NCBI RefSeq assembly: GCF_050947335.1
Contig: NW_027473478.1
Coordinates: 62,001-126,000 of the forward strand
Source: Megachile rotundata
Lineage: Eukaryota; Arthropoda; Insecta; Hymenoptera; Megachilidae
Reading direction: 5' to 3'
Length of the DNA: 64,000 nucleotides
Both the position numbers and the translations under genes were made by a program. Under the pieces are notes generated by a model. It had not been told where the DNA came from. It saw only the letters and a program-made list of their open reading frames with translations, and made no database searches. Of this stretch, positions 27,101 to 41,600 are shown piece after piece. Position 1 is the first letter of the stretch, and each line of letters starts with the position of its first letter.

Positions 27101-29690
27101 ATTATTATCAATCTAACTCATATTAGTAACCATATTATGCTTATATGATCGGTAGAACGATAATTACTATACTTATTACTCTTATTATTGTCAATCTAAC
27201 TCATATTATTAGCCATATTATGCTTACATGATCGATAGGACGACAATTACTATACTTATTACTCTTATTATTATCAATCTAACTCATATTATTAGCCATA
27301 TTATGCTTATATGATCGATAGAACGACAATTACTATACTCACTACTCTTATTATTATCAATCTAACTCATACTATTAGCCATATTATGCTTATATGATCG
27401 ATAGGACGACAATTACTATACTTATTACTCTTATTATTATCAATCTAACTCATATTATTAGCCATATTATGCTTATATGATGGACAGAACGACAATTACT
27501 ATTCTTATTACACTCCCTGTTATCAATCTAACTCATATTATTAACCATATTATGGTTATATGATCGGTAGAACGATAATTACTATACTTATTACTCTTAT
27601 TATTATCAATCTAACTCATACTATTAGCCATATTATGCCTATATGATCGATAGGACGACAATTACTATACTTATTACTCTTATTATTATCAATCTAACTC
27701 ATATTATTAGCCATATTATGCTTATATGATCGATAGGACGAAAATTACTATACTTATTACTCTTATTATTATCAATCTAACTCATATTATTAACCATATT
27801 ATGCAAATATGATCGATAGAACGACAATTACTATACTCATTACTCTTATTATTATCAATCTAACTCATATTATTAGCCATTTTATGCTTATATGATCGAT
27901 AGGACGACAATTACTATACTTGTTACTCTTATTATTATCAATCTAACTCATATTATTAGCCATATTACGCTTATATGATCGATAGGACGACAATTACTAT
28001 ACACACTACTCTTATTGTTATCAATCTAACTCATATTATTAGCCATATTATGCTTATATGATCGATAGAACGACAACTACTATACTTATTAGTCTCATTA
28101 TTATCAATCACCTCATATTATTAGCCATGTTATGCTTATGTGATCGAAGGAGCGATAATTACTATACTTATTATTCTTATTTTTATCAACCTAACTCATA
28201 TTATTAGCCATATTATGCTTAAATGATCGATAGAACGACAATTACTATACTCATTACTGTCATTATTATCAATCTAACTCATATTATTAACCATATTATG
28301 CTTATATGATCGGTAGAAAGATAATTACTATACTTATTACTTTTATTATTATCAATCTAACCCATATTATTAGCCATATTATGCTTATATGATCGATAGA
28401 ACGACAATTACTATACTCATTACTCTTATTATTATCAATCTAACTCATATTATTAACCATATTATGCTTATATGATCTGTAGAACGATAATTACTATACT
28501 TATTACTCTTATTATTGTCAATCTAACTCGTATTATTAGCCATATTATGCTTATATGATCGATAGAACGACAATTTCTATACTCATTACTCTTATTATTA
28601 TCAACCTAACTCATATTATTAGCCATATTATGCTTATATGATCGATAGGACGACAATTACTATACTCACTACTCTTATTATTATCAATCTAACTCATATT
28701 ATTAGCCATATTATGCTTATATGATCGATAGGACGACAATTACTATACTCACTACTCTTATTGTTATCAATCTAACTCATATTATTAGCCATATTATGCT
28801 TATATGATCGATAGAACGACAACTACTATACTTATTAGTCTTATTATTATCAATCACCTCATATTATTAGCCATATTATGCTTATATGATGGACAGGACG
28901 ACAATTACTATTCTTATTACACTCCCTGTTATCAATCTAACTCATATTATTAACCATATTATGCTTATATGATCGATAGGACGAAAATTACTATACTCAC
29001 TACTCTTATTGTTATCAATCTAACTCATATTATTAGCCATATTATGCTTATATGATCGATAGGACGACAATTACTATACTCACTACTCTTATTGTTATCA
29101 ATCCAACTCATATTATTAGCCATATTATGCTTATATGATCGATAGAACGACAACTACTATACTTATTAGTCTTATTATTATCAATCACCTCATATTATTA
29201 GCCATGTTATGCTTATGTGATCGAAGGAACGATAATTACTATACTTATTATTCTTATTTTTATCAACCTAACTCATATTATTAGCCATATTATGCTTAAA
29301 TGATCGATAGAACGACAATTACTATACTCATTACTGTCATTATTATCAATCTAACTCATATTATTAGCCATATTATGCTTATATGATCGATAGGACGACA
29401 ATTACTATACTTGTTACTCTTATTATTATCAATCTAACTCATATTATTAGCCATATTATGCTTATATGATCGATAGGACGACAATTACTATACTCACTAC
29501 TCTTATTGTTATCAAACTAACTCATATTATTAGCCATATTATGCTTATATGATCGATAGAACGACAACTACTATACTTATTAGTCTTATTATTATCAATC
29601 ACCTCATATTATTAGCCATGTTATGCTTATGTGATCGAAGGAACGATAATTACTATACTTATAATTCTTATTTTTATCAACCCAACTCAT
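24176..29690. repeat. Superunit T2
   Basis: This is the second copy of T1. It begins where the acttgttactc monomer at 17381 is matched at 24177. It gained a 581-bp duplication at 26.2-27.0 kb, which explains the shift of offset from 6796 to 7377. It has only one version of the stretch that is doubled in T1, so its offset falls to 5553 from about 28.9 kb. Homology fades at about 29.69 kb, where a gcttaaatg monomer replaces the standard class. Confidence 0.8.
26200..27020. repeat. 581-bp (7-monomer) tandem duplication within T2
   Basis: The gcaaatatg marker occurs at 26226 and 26807, exactly 581 bp (7 x 83) apart, and each is followed by a cggtagaacg monomer and an acctattact tail. T1 has the marker only once (near 19.43 kb), so the duplication arose after T1 and T2 separated or was lost from T1. 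The two repeats differ by small changes, such as gcttatgtg against gcttatatg in the following unit, and tcatattatt against tcatatcatt after tcgaactaac. Confidence 0.88.
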
Positions 29691-32600
29691 ATTATTAGCC
29701 ATATTATGCTTAAATGATCGATAGAACGACAATTACTATACTCATTACTGTCGTTATTATCAGTCTAACTCATATTATTAGCCATATTATGCTTATATTA
29801 TCGACAGAACGACAATTACTATTCTTATTACACTCCCTGTTATCAATCTAACTCATATTATTAACCATATTATGCTTATATGATCGATAGAACGACAATT
29901 ACTATACTCATTACTCTTATTATTATCAACCTAACTCATATTATTAGCCATATTATGCTTATATGATCGATAGGACGACAATTACTATACTCCCTACTCT
30001 TATTGTTATCAATCTAACTCATATTATTAGCCATATTATGCTTATATGATCGATAGAACGGCAATTACTATACTTATTAGTCTTATCATTATCAATTAAC
30101 TCATATTATTAGCCATATTATGCTTATGTGATCGATAGGACGACAATTACTATACTTATTACTCTTATTATTATCAATCTAACTCATATTATTAGCCATA
30201 TTATACTTATATGATCGATAGAACGACAATAACTATACTCACTACTCTTATTATTATCAATCTAACTCATACTATTAGCCATATTATGCTTATATGATCG
30301 ATAGGACGACAATTACTATACTCACTACTCTTATTGTTATCAATCTAACTCATATTATTAGCCATATTATGCTTATATGATCGATAGGGCGAAAATTACT
30401 ATACTTATTACTCTTATTATTATCAATCACCTCATATTATCAGCCATGTTATGCTTATGTGATCGAAGGAACGATAATTACTATACTTATTACTCTTATT
30501 ATTATCAATCTAACTCATATTATTAGCCATATTATGCTTATATGATCGATAGAACGACAATTACTATACTCATTACTCTTATTATTATCAATCTAACTCA
30601 TATTATTAGCCATATTATGCTTATATGATCGATAGGACGACAATTACTATACTCACTACTCTTATTGTTATCAATCTAACTCATATTATTAGCCATATTA
30701 TGCTTATATGATCGATAGGACGAAAATTACTATACTTATTACTCTTATTATTATCAATCTAACTCATATTATTAGCCATATTATGCTTATATGATCGATA
30801 GGACGATAATTACTATACTTATTACTCTTATTATTATCAATCTAACTCATATTATTAGCCATATTATGCTTATATGATCGATAGAACGACAATTACTATA
30901 CTCACTACTCTTATTATTATCAATCTAACTCATACTATTAGCCATATTATGCTTATATGATCGATAGGACGACAATTACTATACTTGTTCCTCTTATTAT
31001 TATCAATCTAACTCATATTATTAGCCATATTATGCTTATATGATGGACAGAACGACAATTACTATTCTTATTACACTCCCTGTTATCAATCTAACTCATA
31101 TTATTAACCATATTATGCTTATATGATCGGTAGAACGATAATTACTATACTTATTACTCTTATTATTATCAATCTAACGCATATTATTAGCCATGTTATG
31201 CTTATGTGATCGAAGGAACGATAATTACTATACTTATTATTCTTATTTTTATCAACCTAACTCATATTATTAGCCATATTATGCTTAAATGATCGATAGA
31301 ACGACAATTACTATACTCATTACTGTCATTATTATCAATCTAACTCATATTATTAGCCATATTATGCTTATATGATCGATAGGACGACAATTACTATACT
31401 CACTACTCTTATTGTTATCAATCTAACTCATATTATTAGCCATATTATGCTTATATGATCGATAGAACGACAACTACTATACTTATTAGTCTTATTATTA
31501 TCAATCACCTCATATTATTAGCCATATTATGCTTATGTGATCGAAGGAACGATAATTACTATACTTATTATTCTTATTTTTATCAACCCAACTCATATTA
31601 TTAGCCATATTATGCTTAAATGATCGATAGAACGACAATTACTATACTCACTACTCTTATTATTATCAATCTAACTCATACTATTAGCCATATTATGCTT
31701 ATATGATCGATAGGACGACAATTACTATACTCACTACTCTTATTGTTATCAATCTAACTCATATTATTAGCCATATTATGCTTATATGATCGATAGGGCG
31801 AAAATTACTATACTTATTACTCTTATTATTATCAATCACCTCATATTATCAGCCATGTTATGCTTATGTGATCGAAGGAACGATAATTACTATACTTATT
31901 ACTCTTATTATTATCAATCTAACTCATATTATTAGCCATATTATGCTTATATGATCGATAGAACGACAATTACTATACTCATTACTCTTATTATTATCAA
32001 TCTAACTCATATTATTAGCCATATTATGCTTATATGATCGATAGGACGACAATTACTATACTCACTACTCTTATTGTTATCAATCTAACTCATATTATTA
32101 GCCATATTATGCTTATATGATCGATAGGACGAAAATTACTATACTTATTACTCTTATTATTATCAATCTAACTCATATTATTAGCCATATTATGCTTATA
32201 TGATCGATAGGACGATAATTACTATACTTATTACTCTTATTATTATCAATCTAACTCATATTATTAGCCATATTATGCTTATATGATCGATAGAACGACA
32301 ATTACTATACTCACTACTCTTATTATTATCAATCTAACTCATACTATTAGCCATATTATGCTTATATGATCGATAGGACGACAATTACTATACTTGTTAC
32401 TCTTATTATTATCAATCTAACTCATATTATTAGCCATATTATGCTTATATGATGGACAGAACGACAATTACTATTCTTATTACACTCCCTGTTATCAATC
32501 TAACTCATATTATTAACCATATTATGCTTATATGATCGGTAGAACGATAATTACTATACTTATTACTCTTATTATTATCAATCTAACGCATATTATTAGC

Positions 32601-33391
32601 CATGTTATGCTTATGTGATCGAAGGAACGATAATTACTATACTTATTATTCTTATTTTTATCAACCTAACTCATATTATTAGCCATATTATGCTTAAATG
32701 ATCGATAGAACGACAATTACTATACTCATTACTGTCATTATTATCAATCTAACTCATATTATTAGCCATATTATGCTTATATGATCGATAGGACGACAAT
32801 TACTATACTTGTTACTCTTATTATTATCAATCTAACTCATATTATTAGCCATATTATGCTTATATGATCGATAGGACGACAATTACTATACTCACTACTC
32901 TTATTGTTATCAATCTAACTCATATTATTAGCCATATTATGCTTATATGATCGATAGAACGACAACTACTATACTTATTAGTCTTATTATTATCAATCAC
33001 CTCATATTATTAGCCATGTTATGCTTATGTGATCGAAGGAACGATAATTACTATACTTATTATTCTTATTTTTATCAACCCAACTCATATTATTAGCCAT
33101 ATTATGCTTAAATGATCGATAGAACGACAATTACTATACTCATTACTGTCGTTATTATCAGTCTAACTCATATTATTAGCCATATTATGCTTATATTATC
33201 GACAGAACGACAATTACTATTCTTATTACACTCCCTGTTATCAATCTAACTCATATTATTAACCATATTATGCTTATATGATCGATAGAACGACAATTAC
33301 TATACTCATTACTCTAATTATTATCAACCTAACTCATATTATTAGCCATATTATGCTTATATGATCGATAGGACGACAATTACTATACTCC
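29691..33391. repeat. Block with a 1409-bp (17-monomer) tandem duplication
   Basis: The rare gatagggcgaaaatt monomer occurs at 30386 and 31795 (gggcg), 1409 bp apart, and the following gatggacag monomer at 31041 and 32450 has the same offset. The outer markers tcagtctaac (29761 and 33159) and actccctactc (29991 and 33389) match at 3398. The tandem duplication therefore sits inside a longer repeated frame. One visible difference is acttgttcctc near 30985 against acttgttactc in the second copy. Confidence 0.85.
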
Positions 33392-36300
33392 CTACTCTTA
33401 TTGTTATCAATCTAACTCATATTATTAGCCATATTATGCTTATATGATCGATAGAACGGCAATTACTATACTTATTAGTCTTATCATTATCAATTAACTC
33501 ATATTATTAGCCATATTATGCTTATGTGATCGATAGGACGACAATTACTATACTTATTACTCTAATTATTATCAATCTAACTCATATTATTAGCCATATT
33601 ATACTTATATGATCGATAGAACGACAATTACTATACTCACTACTCTTATTATTATCAATCTTACTCATACTATTAGCCATATTATGCTTATATGATCGAT
33701 AGGACGACAATTACTATACTCACTACTCTTATTGTTATCAATCTAACTCATATTATTAGCCATATTATGCTTATATGATCGATAGGACGAAAATTACTAT
33801 ACTTATTACTCTTATTATTATCAATCTAACTCATATTATTAGCCATATTATGCTTATATGATCGATAGGACGATAATTACTATACTTATTACTCTTATTA
33901 TTATCAATCTAACTCATATTAGCCATATTATGCTTATATGATCGATAGAACGACAATTACTATACTCACTACTCTTATTATTATCAATCTAACTCATACT
34001 ATTAGCCATATTATGCTTATATGATCGATAGGACGACAATTACTATACTTGTTACTCTTATTATTATCAATCTAACTCATATTATTAGCCATATTATGCT
34101 TATATGATGGACAGAACGACAATTACTATTCTTATTACACTCCCTGTTATCAATCTAACTCATATTATTAACCATATTATGCTTATATGATCGGTAGAAC
34201 GATAATTACTATACTTATTACTCTTATTATTATCAATCTAACGCATATTATTAGCCATGTTATGCTTATGTGATCGAAGGAACGATAATTACTATACTTA
34301 TTATTCTTATTTTTATCAACCTAACTCATATTATTAGCCATATTATGCTTAAATGATCGATAGAACGACAATTACTATACTCATTACTGTCATTATTATC
34401 AATCTAACTCATATTATTAGCCATATTATGCTTATATGATCGATAGGACGACAATTACTATACTTGTTACTCTTATTATTATCAATCTAACTCATATTAT
34501 TAGCCATATTATGCTTATATGATCGATAGGACGACAATTACTATACTCACTACTCTTATTGTTATCAATCTAACTCATATTATTAGCCATATTATGCTTA
34601 TATGATCGATAGAACGACAACTACTATACTTATTAGTCTTATTATTATCAATCACATCATATTATTAGCCATATTATGCTTATGTGATCGAAGGAACGAT
34701 AATTACTATACTTATTATTCTTATTTTTATCAACCCAACTCATATTATTAGCCATATTATGCTTAAATGATCGATAGAACGACAATTACTATACTCATTA
34801 CTGTCGTTATTATCAATCTAACGCATATTATTAGCCATATTATGCTTATATGATCGATAGAACGACAATTACTATACTCATTACTCTTATTATTATCAAT
34901 CTAACTCATATTATTAGCCATATTATGCTTATATGATCGATAGGACGACAATTACTATACTCACTACTCTTATTATTATCAATCTAACTCATATTATTAG
35001 CCATATTATGCTTATATGATCGATAGGACGACAATTACTATACTCACTACTCTTATTGTTATCAATCTAACTCATATTATTAGCCATATTATGCTTATAT
35101 GATCGATAGGACGAAAATTACTATGCTTATTACTCTTATTATTATCAATCTACCTCATATTATTAACCATATTATGCAAATATGATCGATAGAACGACAA
35201 TTACTATACTCATTACTCTTATTATTATCAATCTAACTCATATTATTAACCATATTATGCTTACATGATCGGTAGAACGATAATTACTATACTTATTACT
35301 CTTATTATTATCAATCTAACTCATATTATTAGCCATATTATGCTTATATGATCGATAGGACGACAATTACTATACTCACTACTCTTATTGTTATCAATCT
35401 AACTCATATTATTAGCCATATTATGCTTATATGATCGATAGAACGACAACTACTATACTTATTAGTCTTATTATTATCAATCACCTCATATTATTAGCCA
35501 TATTATGCTTATGTGATCGAAGGAACGATAATTACTATACTTATTATTCTTATTTTTATCAACCCAACTCATATTATTAGCCATATTATGCTTAAATGAT
35601 CGATAGAACGACAATTACTATACTCATTACTGTCATTATTATCAATCTAACTCATATTATTAGCCATATTATGCTTATATTATCGACAGATCGACAATTA
35701 CTATTCTTATTACACTCCCTGTTATCAATCTAACTCATATTATTAACCATATTATGCTTATATGATCGATAGAACGACAATTACTATACTCATTACTCTT
35801 ATTATTATCAACCTAACTCATATTATTAGCCATATTATGCTTATATGATCGATAGGACGACAATTACTATACTCACTACTCTTATTGTTATCAATCTAAC
35901 TCATATTATTAGCCATATTATGCTTATATGATCGATAGAACGGCAATTACTATACTTATTAGTCTTATCATTATCAATTAACTCATATTATTAGCCATAT
36001 TATGCTTATGTGATCGATAGGACGACAATTACTATACTTATTACTCTTATTATTATCAATCTAACTCATATTATTAGCCATATTATACTTATATGATCGA
36101 TAGAACGACAATTACTATACTCACTACTCTTATTATTATCAATCTAACTCGTACTATTAGCCATATTATGCTTATATGATCGATAGGACGACAATTACTA
36201 TACTCACTACTCTTATTGTTATCAATCTAACTCATATTATTAGCCATATTATGCTTATATGATCGATAGGACGAAAATTACTATACTTATTACTCTTATT

Positions 36301-38697
36301 ATTATCAATCACCTCATATTATCAGCCATGTTATGCTTATGTGATCGAAGGAACGATAATTACTATACTTATTACTCTTATTATTATCAATCTAACTCAT
36401 ATTATTAGCCATATTATGCTTATATGATCGATAGAACGACAATTACTATACTCATTACTCTTATTATTATCAATCTAACTCATATTATTAGCCATATTAT
36501 GCTTATATGATCGATAGGACGATAATTACTATACTTATTACTCTTATTATTATCAATCTAACTCATATTATTAGCCATATTATGCTTATATGATCGATAG
36601 AACGACAATTACTATACTCACTACTCTTATTATTATCAATCTAACTCATACTATTAGCCATATTATGCTTATATGATCGATAGGACGACAATTACTATAC
36701 TCACTACTCTTATTGTTATCAATCTAACTCATATTATTAGCCATATTATGCTTATATGATCGATAGGACGAAAACTACTATACTTATTACTCTTATTATT
36801 ATCAATCTAACTCATATTATTAGCCATATTATGCTTATATGATCGATAGGACGATAATTACTATACTTATTACTCTTATTATTATCAATCTAACTCATAT
36901 TATTAGCCATATTATGCTTATATGATCGATAGAACGACAATTACTATACTCACTACTCTTATTATTATCAATCTAACTCATACTATTAGCCATATTATGC
37001 TTATATGATCGATAGGACGACAATTACTATACTTATTACTCTTATTATTATCAATCTAACTCATATTATTAGCCATATTATGCTTATATGATGGACAGAA
37101 CGACAATTACTATTCTTATTACACTCCCTGTTATCAATCTAACTCATATTATGAACCATATTATGCTTATATGATCGGTAGAACGATAATTACTATACTT
37201 ATTACTCTTATTATTATCAATCTAACGCATATTATTAGCCATGTTATGCTTATGTGATCGAAGGAACGATAATTACTATACTCATTACTCTTATTATTAT
37301 CAACCTAACTCACATTATTAGCCATATTACGCTTATATGGTCGATAGAACGACAATTACTATACTCATTACTCTTATTATTATCAATCTAACTCATATTA
37401 TTAACCATATTATGCTTATATCATCGGTAGAACGATAATTACTATACTTATTACTCTTATTATTGTCAATCTAACTCATATTATTAGCCATATTATGGTT
37501 ATATGATCGATAGAACGACAATTACTTTACTCATTACTCTTATTATTATCAACCTAACTCATATTATTAGTCATAGTATGCTTATATGATCGATAGGACG
37601 ACAATTACTATACTCACTACTCTTATTGTTATCAATCTAACTCATATTATTAGCCATATTATGCTTATATGATCGATAGAACGACAATTACTATACTTAT
37701 TAGTCTTATCATTATCAATTAACTCATATTAGTAACCATATTATGCTTATATGATCGGTAGAACGATAATTACTATACTTATTACTCTTATTATTGTCAA
37801 TCTAACTCATATTATTAGCCATATTATGCTTACATGATCGATAGGACGACAATTACTAAACTTATTACTCTTATTATTATCAATCTAACTCATATTATTA
37901 GCCATATTATGCTTATATGATCGATAGAACGACAATTACTATACTCACTACTCTTATTATTATCAATCTAACTCATACTATTAGCCATATTATGCTTATA
38001 TGATCGATAGGACGACAATTACTATACTTATTACTCTTATTATTATCAATCTAACTCATATTATTAGCCATATTATGCTTATATGATGGACAGAACGACA
38101 ATTACTATTCTTATTACACTCCCTGTTATCAATCTAACTCATATTATTAACCATATTATGGTTATATGATCGGTAGAACGATAATTACTATACTTATTAC
38201 TCTTATTATTATCAATCTAACTCATACTATTAGCCATATTATGCTTATATGATCGATAGGACGACAACTACTATACTTATTACTCTTATTATTATCAATC
38301 TAACTCATATTATTAGCCATATTATGCATATATGATGGACAGAACGACAATTACGATTCTTATTACACTCCCTGTTATCAATCTAACTCATATTATTAAC
38401 CATATTATGCTTATATGATCGGTAGAACGATAATTACTATACTTATTACTCTTATTATTATCAATCTAACGCATATTATTAGCCATATTATGCTTATATG
38501 ATCGATAGAACGACAATTACTATACTCATTACTCTTATTATTATCAATCTAACTCATATTATTAGACATATTATGCTTATATGATCGATAGGACGACAAT
38601 TACTATACTTATTACTCTTATTATTATCAATCTAACTCATATTATTAGCCATATTATGCTTATATGATCGATAGGACCACAATTACTATACTCACTA
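33392..38697. repeat. Superunit U1 (5.3 kb)
   Basis: U1 is the first of two nearly identical tandem copies. Before the 80-bp monomer the offset to U2 is 5303 (tctaattatt at 33561 and 38864); after it the offset is 5306. Matched rare markers after it are tatgaacc (about 37152), ttacgcttatatgg (about 37328), attagacata (38561 and 43867), cagatcgac (about 35697), tcgtactatt (about 36150) and actaaactt (about 37855). Differences I noticed are the 3-base deletion near 33.92 kb and one base in the 82-mer at 34656 (atcacatcat in U1, atcacctcat in U2). Confidence 0.92.
33904..33983. repeat. 80-bp monomer with a 3-base deletion
   Basis: Here tcatattattagcc has become tcatattagcc, loss of one of two att units. 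The step to the next tcaatct is 80 bp. The U2 counterpart near 39.21 kb has the full 83 bases, so the deletion arose in U1 after the duplication. I saw no other 80-mer in the window. Confidence 0.92.
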
Positions 38698-41600
38698 CTC
38701 TTATTGTTATCAATCTAACTCATATTATTAGCCATATTATGCTTATATGATCGATAGAACGGCAATTACTATACTTATTAGTCTTATCATTATCAATTAA
38801 CTCATATTATTAGCCATATTATGCTTATGTGATCGATAGGACGACAATTACTATACTTATTACTCTAATTATTATCAATCTAACTCATATTATTAGCCAT
38901 ATTATACTTATATGATCGATAGAACGACAATTACTATACTCACTACTCTTATTATTATCAATCTTACTCATACTATTAGCCATATTATGCTTATATGATC
39001 GATAGGACGACAATTACTATACTCACTACTCTTATTGTTATCAATCTAACTCATATTATTAGCCATATTATGCTTATATGATCGATAGGACGAAAATTAC
39101 TATACTTATTACTCTTATTATTATCAATCTAACTCATATTATTAGCCATATTATGCTTATATGATCGATAGGACGATAATTACTATACTTATTACTCTTA
39201 TTATTATCAATCTAACTCATATTATTAGCCATATTATGCTTATATGATCGATAGAACGACAATTACTATACTCACTACTCTTATTATTATCAATCTAACT
39301 CATACTATTAGCCATATTATGCTTATATGATCGATAGGACGACAATTACTATACTTGTTACTCTTATTATTATCAATCTAACTCATATTATTAGCCATAT
39401 TATGCTTATATGATGGACAGAACGACAATTACTATTCTTATTACACTCCCTGTTATCAATCTAACTCATATTATTAACCATATTATGCTTATATGATCGG
39501 TAGAACGATAATTACTATACTTATTACTCTTATTATTATCAATCTAACGCATATTATTAGCCATGTTATGCTTATGTGATCGAAGGAACGATAATTACTA
39601 TACTTATTATTCTTATTTTTATCAACCTAACTCATATTATTAGCCATATTATGCTTAAATGATCGATAGAACGACAATTACTATACTCATTACTGTCATT
39701 ATTATCAATCTAACTCATATTATTAGCCATATTATGCTTATATGATCGATAGGACGACAATTACTATACTTGTTACTCTTATTATTATCAATCTAACTCA
39801 TATTATTAGCCATATTATGCTTATATGATCGATAGGACGACAATTACTATACTCACTACTCTTATTGTTATCAATCTAACTCATATTATTAGCCATATTA
39901 TGCTTATATGATCGATAGAACGACAACTACTATACTTATTAGTCTTATTATTATCAATCACCTCATATTATTAGCCATATTATGCTTATGTGATCGAAGG
40001 AACGATAATTACTATACTTATTATTCTTATTTTTATCAACCCAACTCATATTATTAGCCATATTATGCTTAAATGATCGATAGAACGACAATTACTATAC
40101 TCATTACTGTCGTTATTATCAATCTAACGCATATTATTAGCCATATTATGCTTATATGATCGATAGAACGACAATTACTATACTCATTACTCTTATTATT
40201 ATCAATCTAACTCATATTATTAGCCATATTATGCTTATATGATCGATAGGACGACAATTACTATACTCACTACTCTTATTATTATCAATCTAACTCATAT
40301 TATTAGCCATATTATGCTTATATGATCGATAGGACGACAATTACTATACTCACTACTCTTATTGTTATCAATCTAACTCATATTATTAGCCATATTATGC
40401 TTATATGATCGATAGGACGAAAATTACTATGCTTATTACTCTTATTATTATCAATCTACCTCATATTATTAACCATATTATGCAAATATGATCGATAGAA
40501 CGACAATTACTATACTCATTACTCTTATTATTATCAATCTAACTCATATTATTAACCATATTATGCTTACATGATCGGTAGAACGATAATTACTATACTT
40601 ATTACTCTTATTATTATCAATCTAACTCATATTATTAGCCATATTATGCTTATATGATCGATAGGACGACAATTACTATACTCACTACTCTTATTGTTAT
40701 CAATCTAACTCATATTATTAGCCATATTATGCTTATATGATCGATAGAACGACAACTACTATACTTATTAGTCTTATTATTATCAATCACCTCATATTAT
40801 TAGCCATATTATGCTTATGTGATCGAAGGAACGATAATTACTATACTTATTATTCTTATTTTTATCAACCCAACTCATATTATTAGCCATATTATGCTTA
40901 AATGATCGATAGAACGACAATTACTATACTCATTACTGTCATTATTATCAATCTAACTCATATTATTAGCCATATTATGCTTATATTATCGACAGATCGA
41001 CAATTACTATTCTTATTACACTCCCTGTTATCAATCTAACTCATATTATTAACCATATTATGCTTATATGATCGATAGAACGACAATTACTATACTCATT
41101 ACTCTTATTATTATCAACCTAACTCATATTATTAGCCATATTATGCTTATATGATCGATAGGACGACAATTACTATACTCACTACTCTTATTGTTATCAA
41201 TCTAACTCATATTATTAGCCATATTATGCTTATATGATCGATAGAACGGCAATTACTATACTTATTAGTCTTATCATTATCAATTAACTCATATTATTAG
41301 CCATATTATGCTTATGTGATCGATAGGACGACAATTACTATACTTATTACTCTTATTATTATCAATCTAACTCATATTATTAGCCATATTATACTTATAT
41401 GATCGATAGAACGACAATTACTATACTCACTACTCTTATTATTATCAATCTAACTCGTACTATTAGCCATATTATGCTTATATGATCGATAGGACGACAA
41501 TTACTATACTCACTACTCTTATTGTTATCAATCTAACTCATATTATTAGCCATATTATGCTTATATGATCGATAGGACGAAAATTACTATACTTATTACT

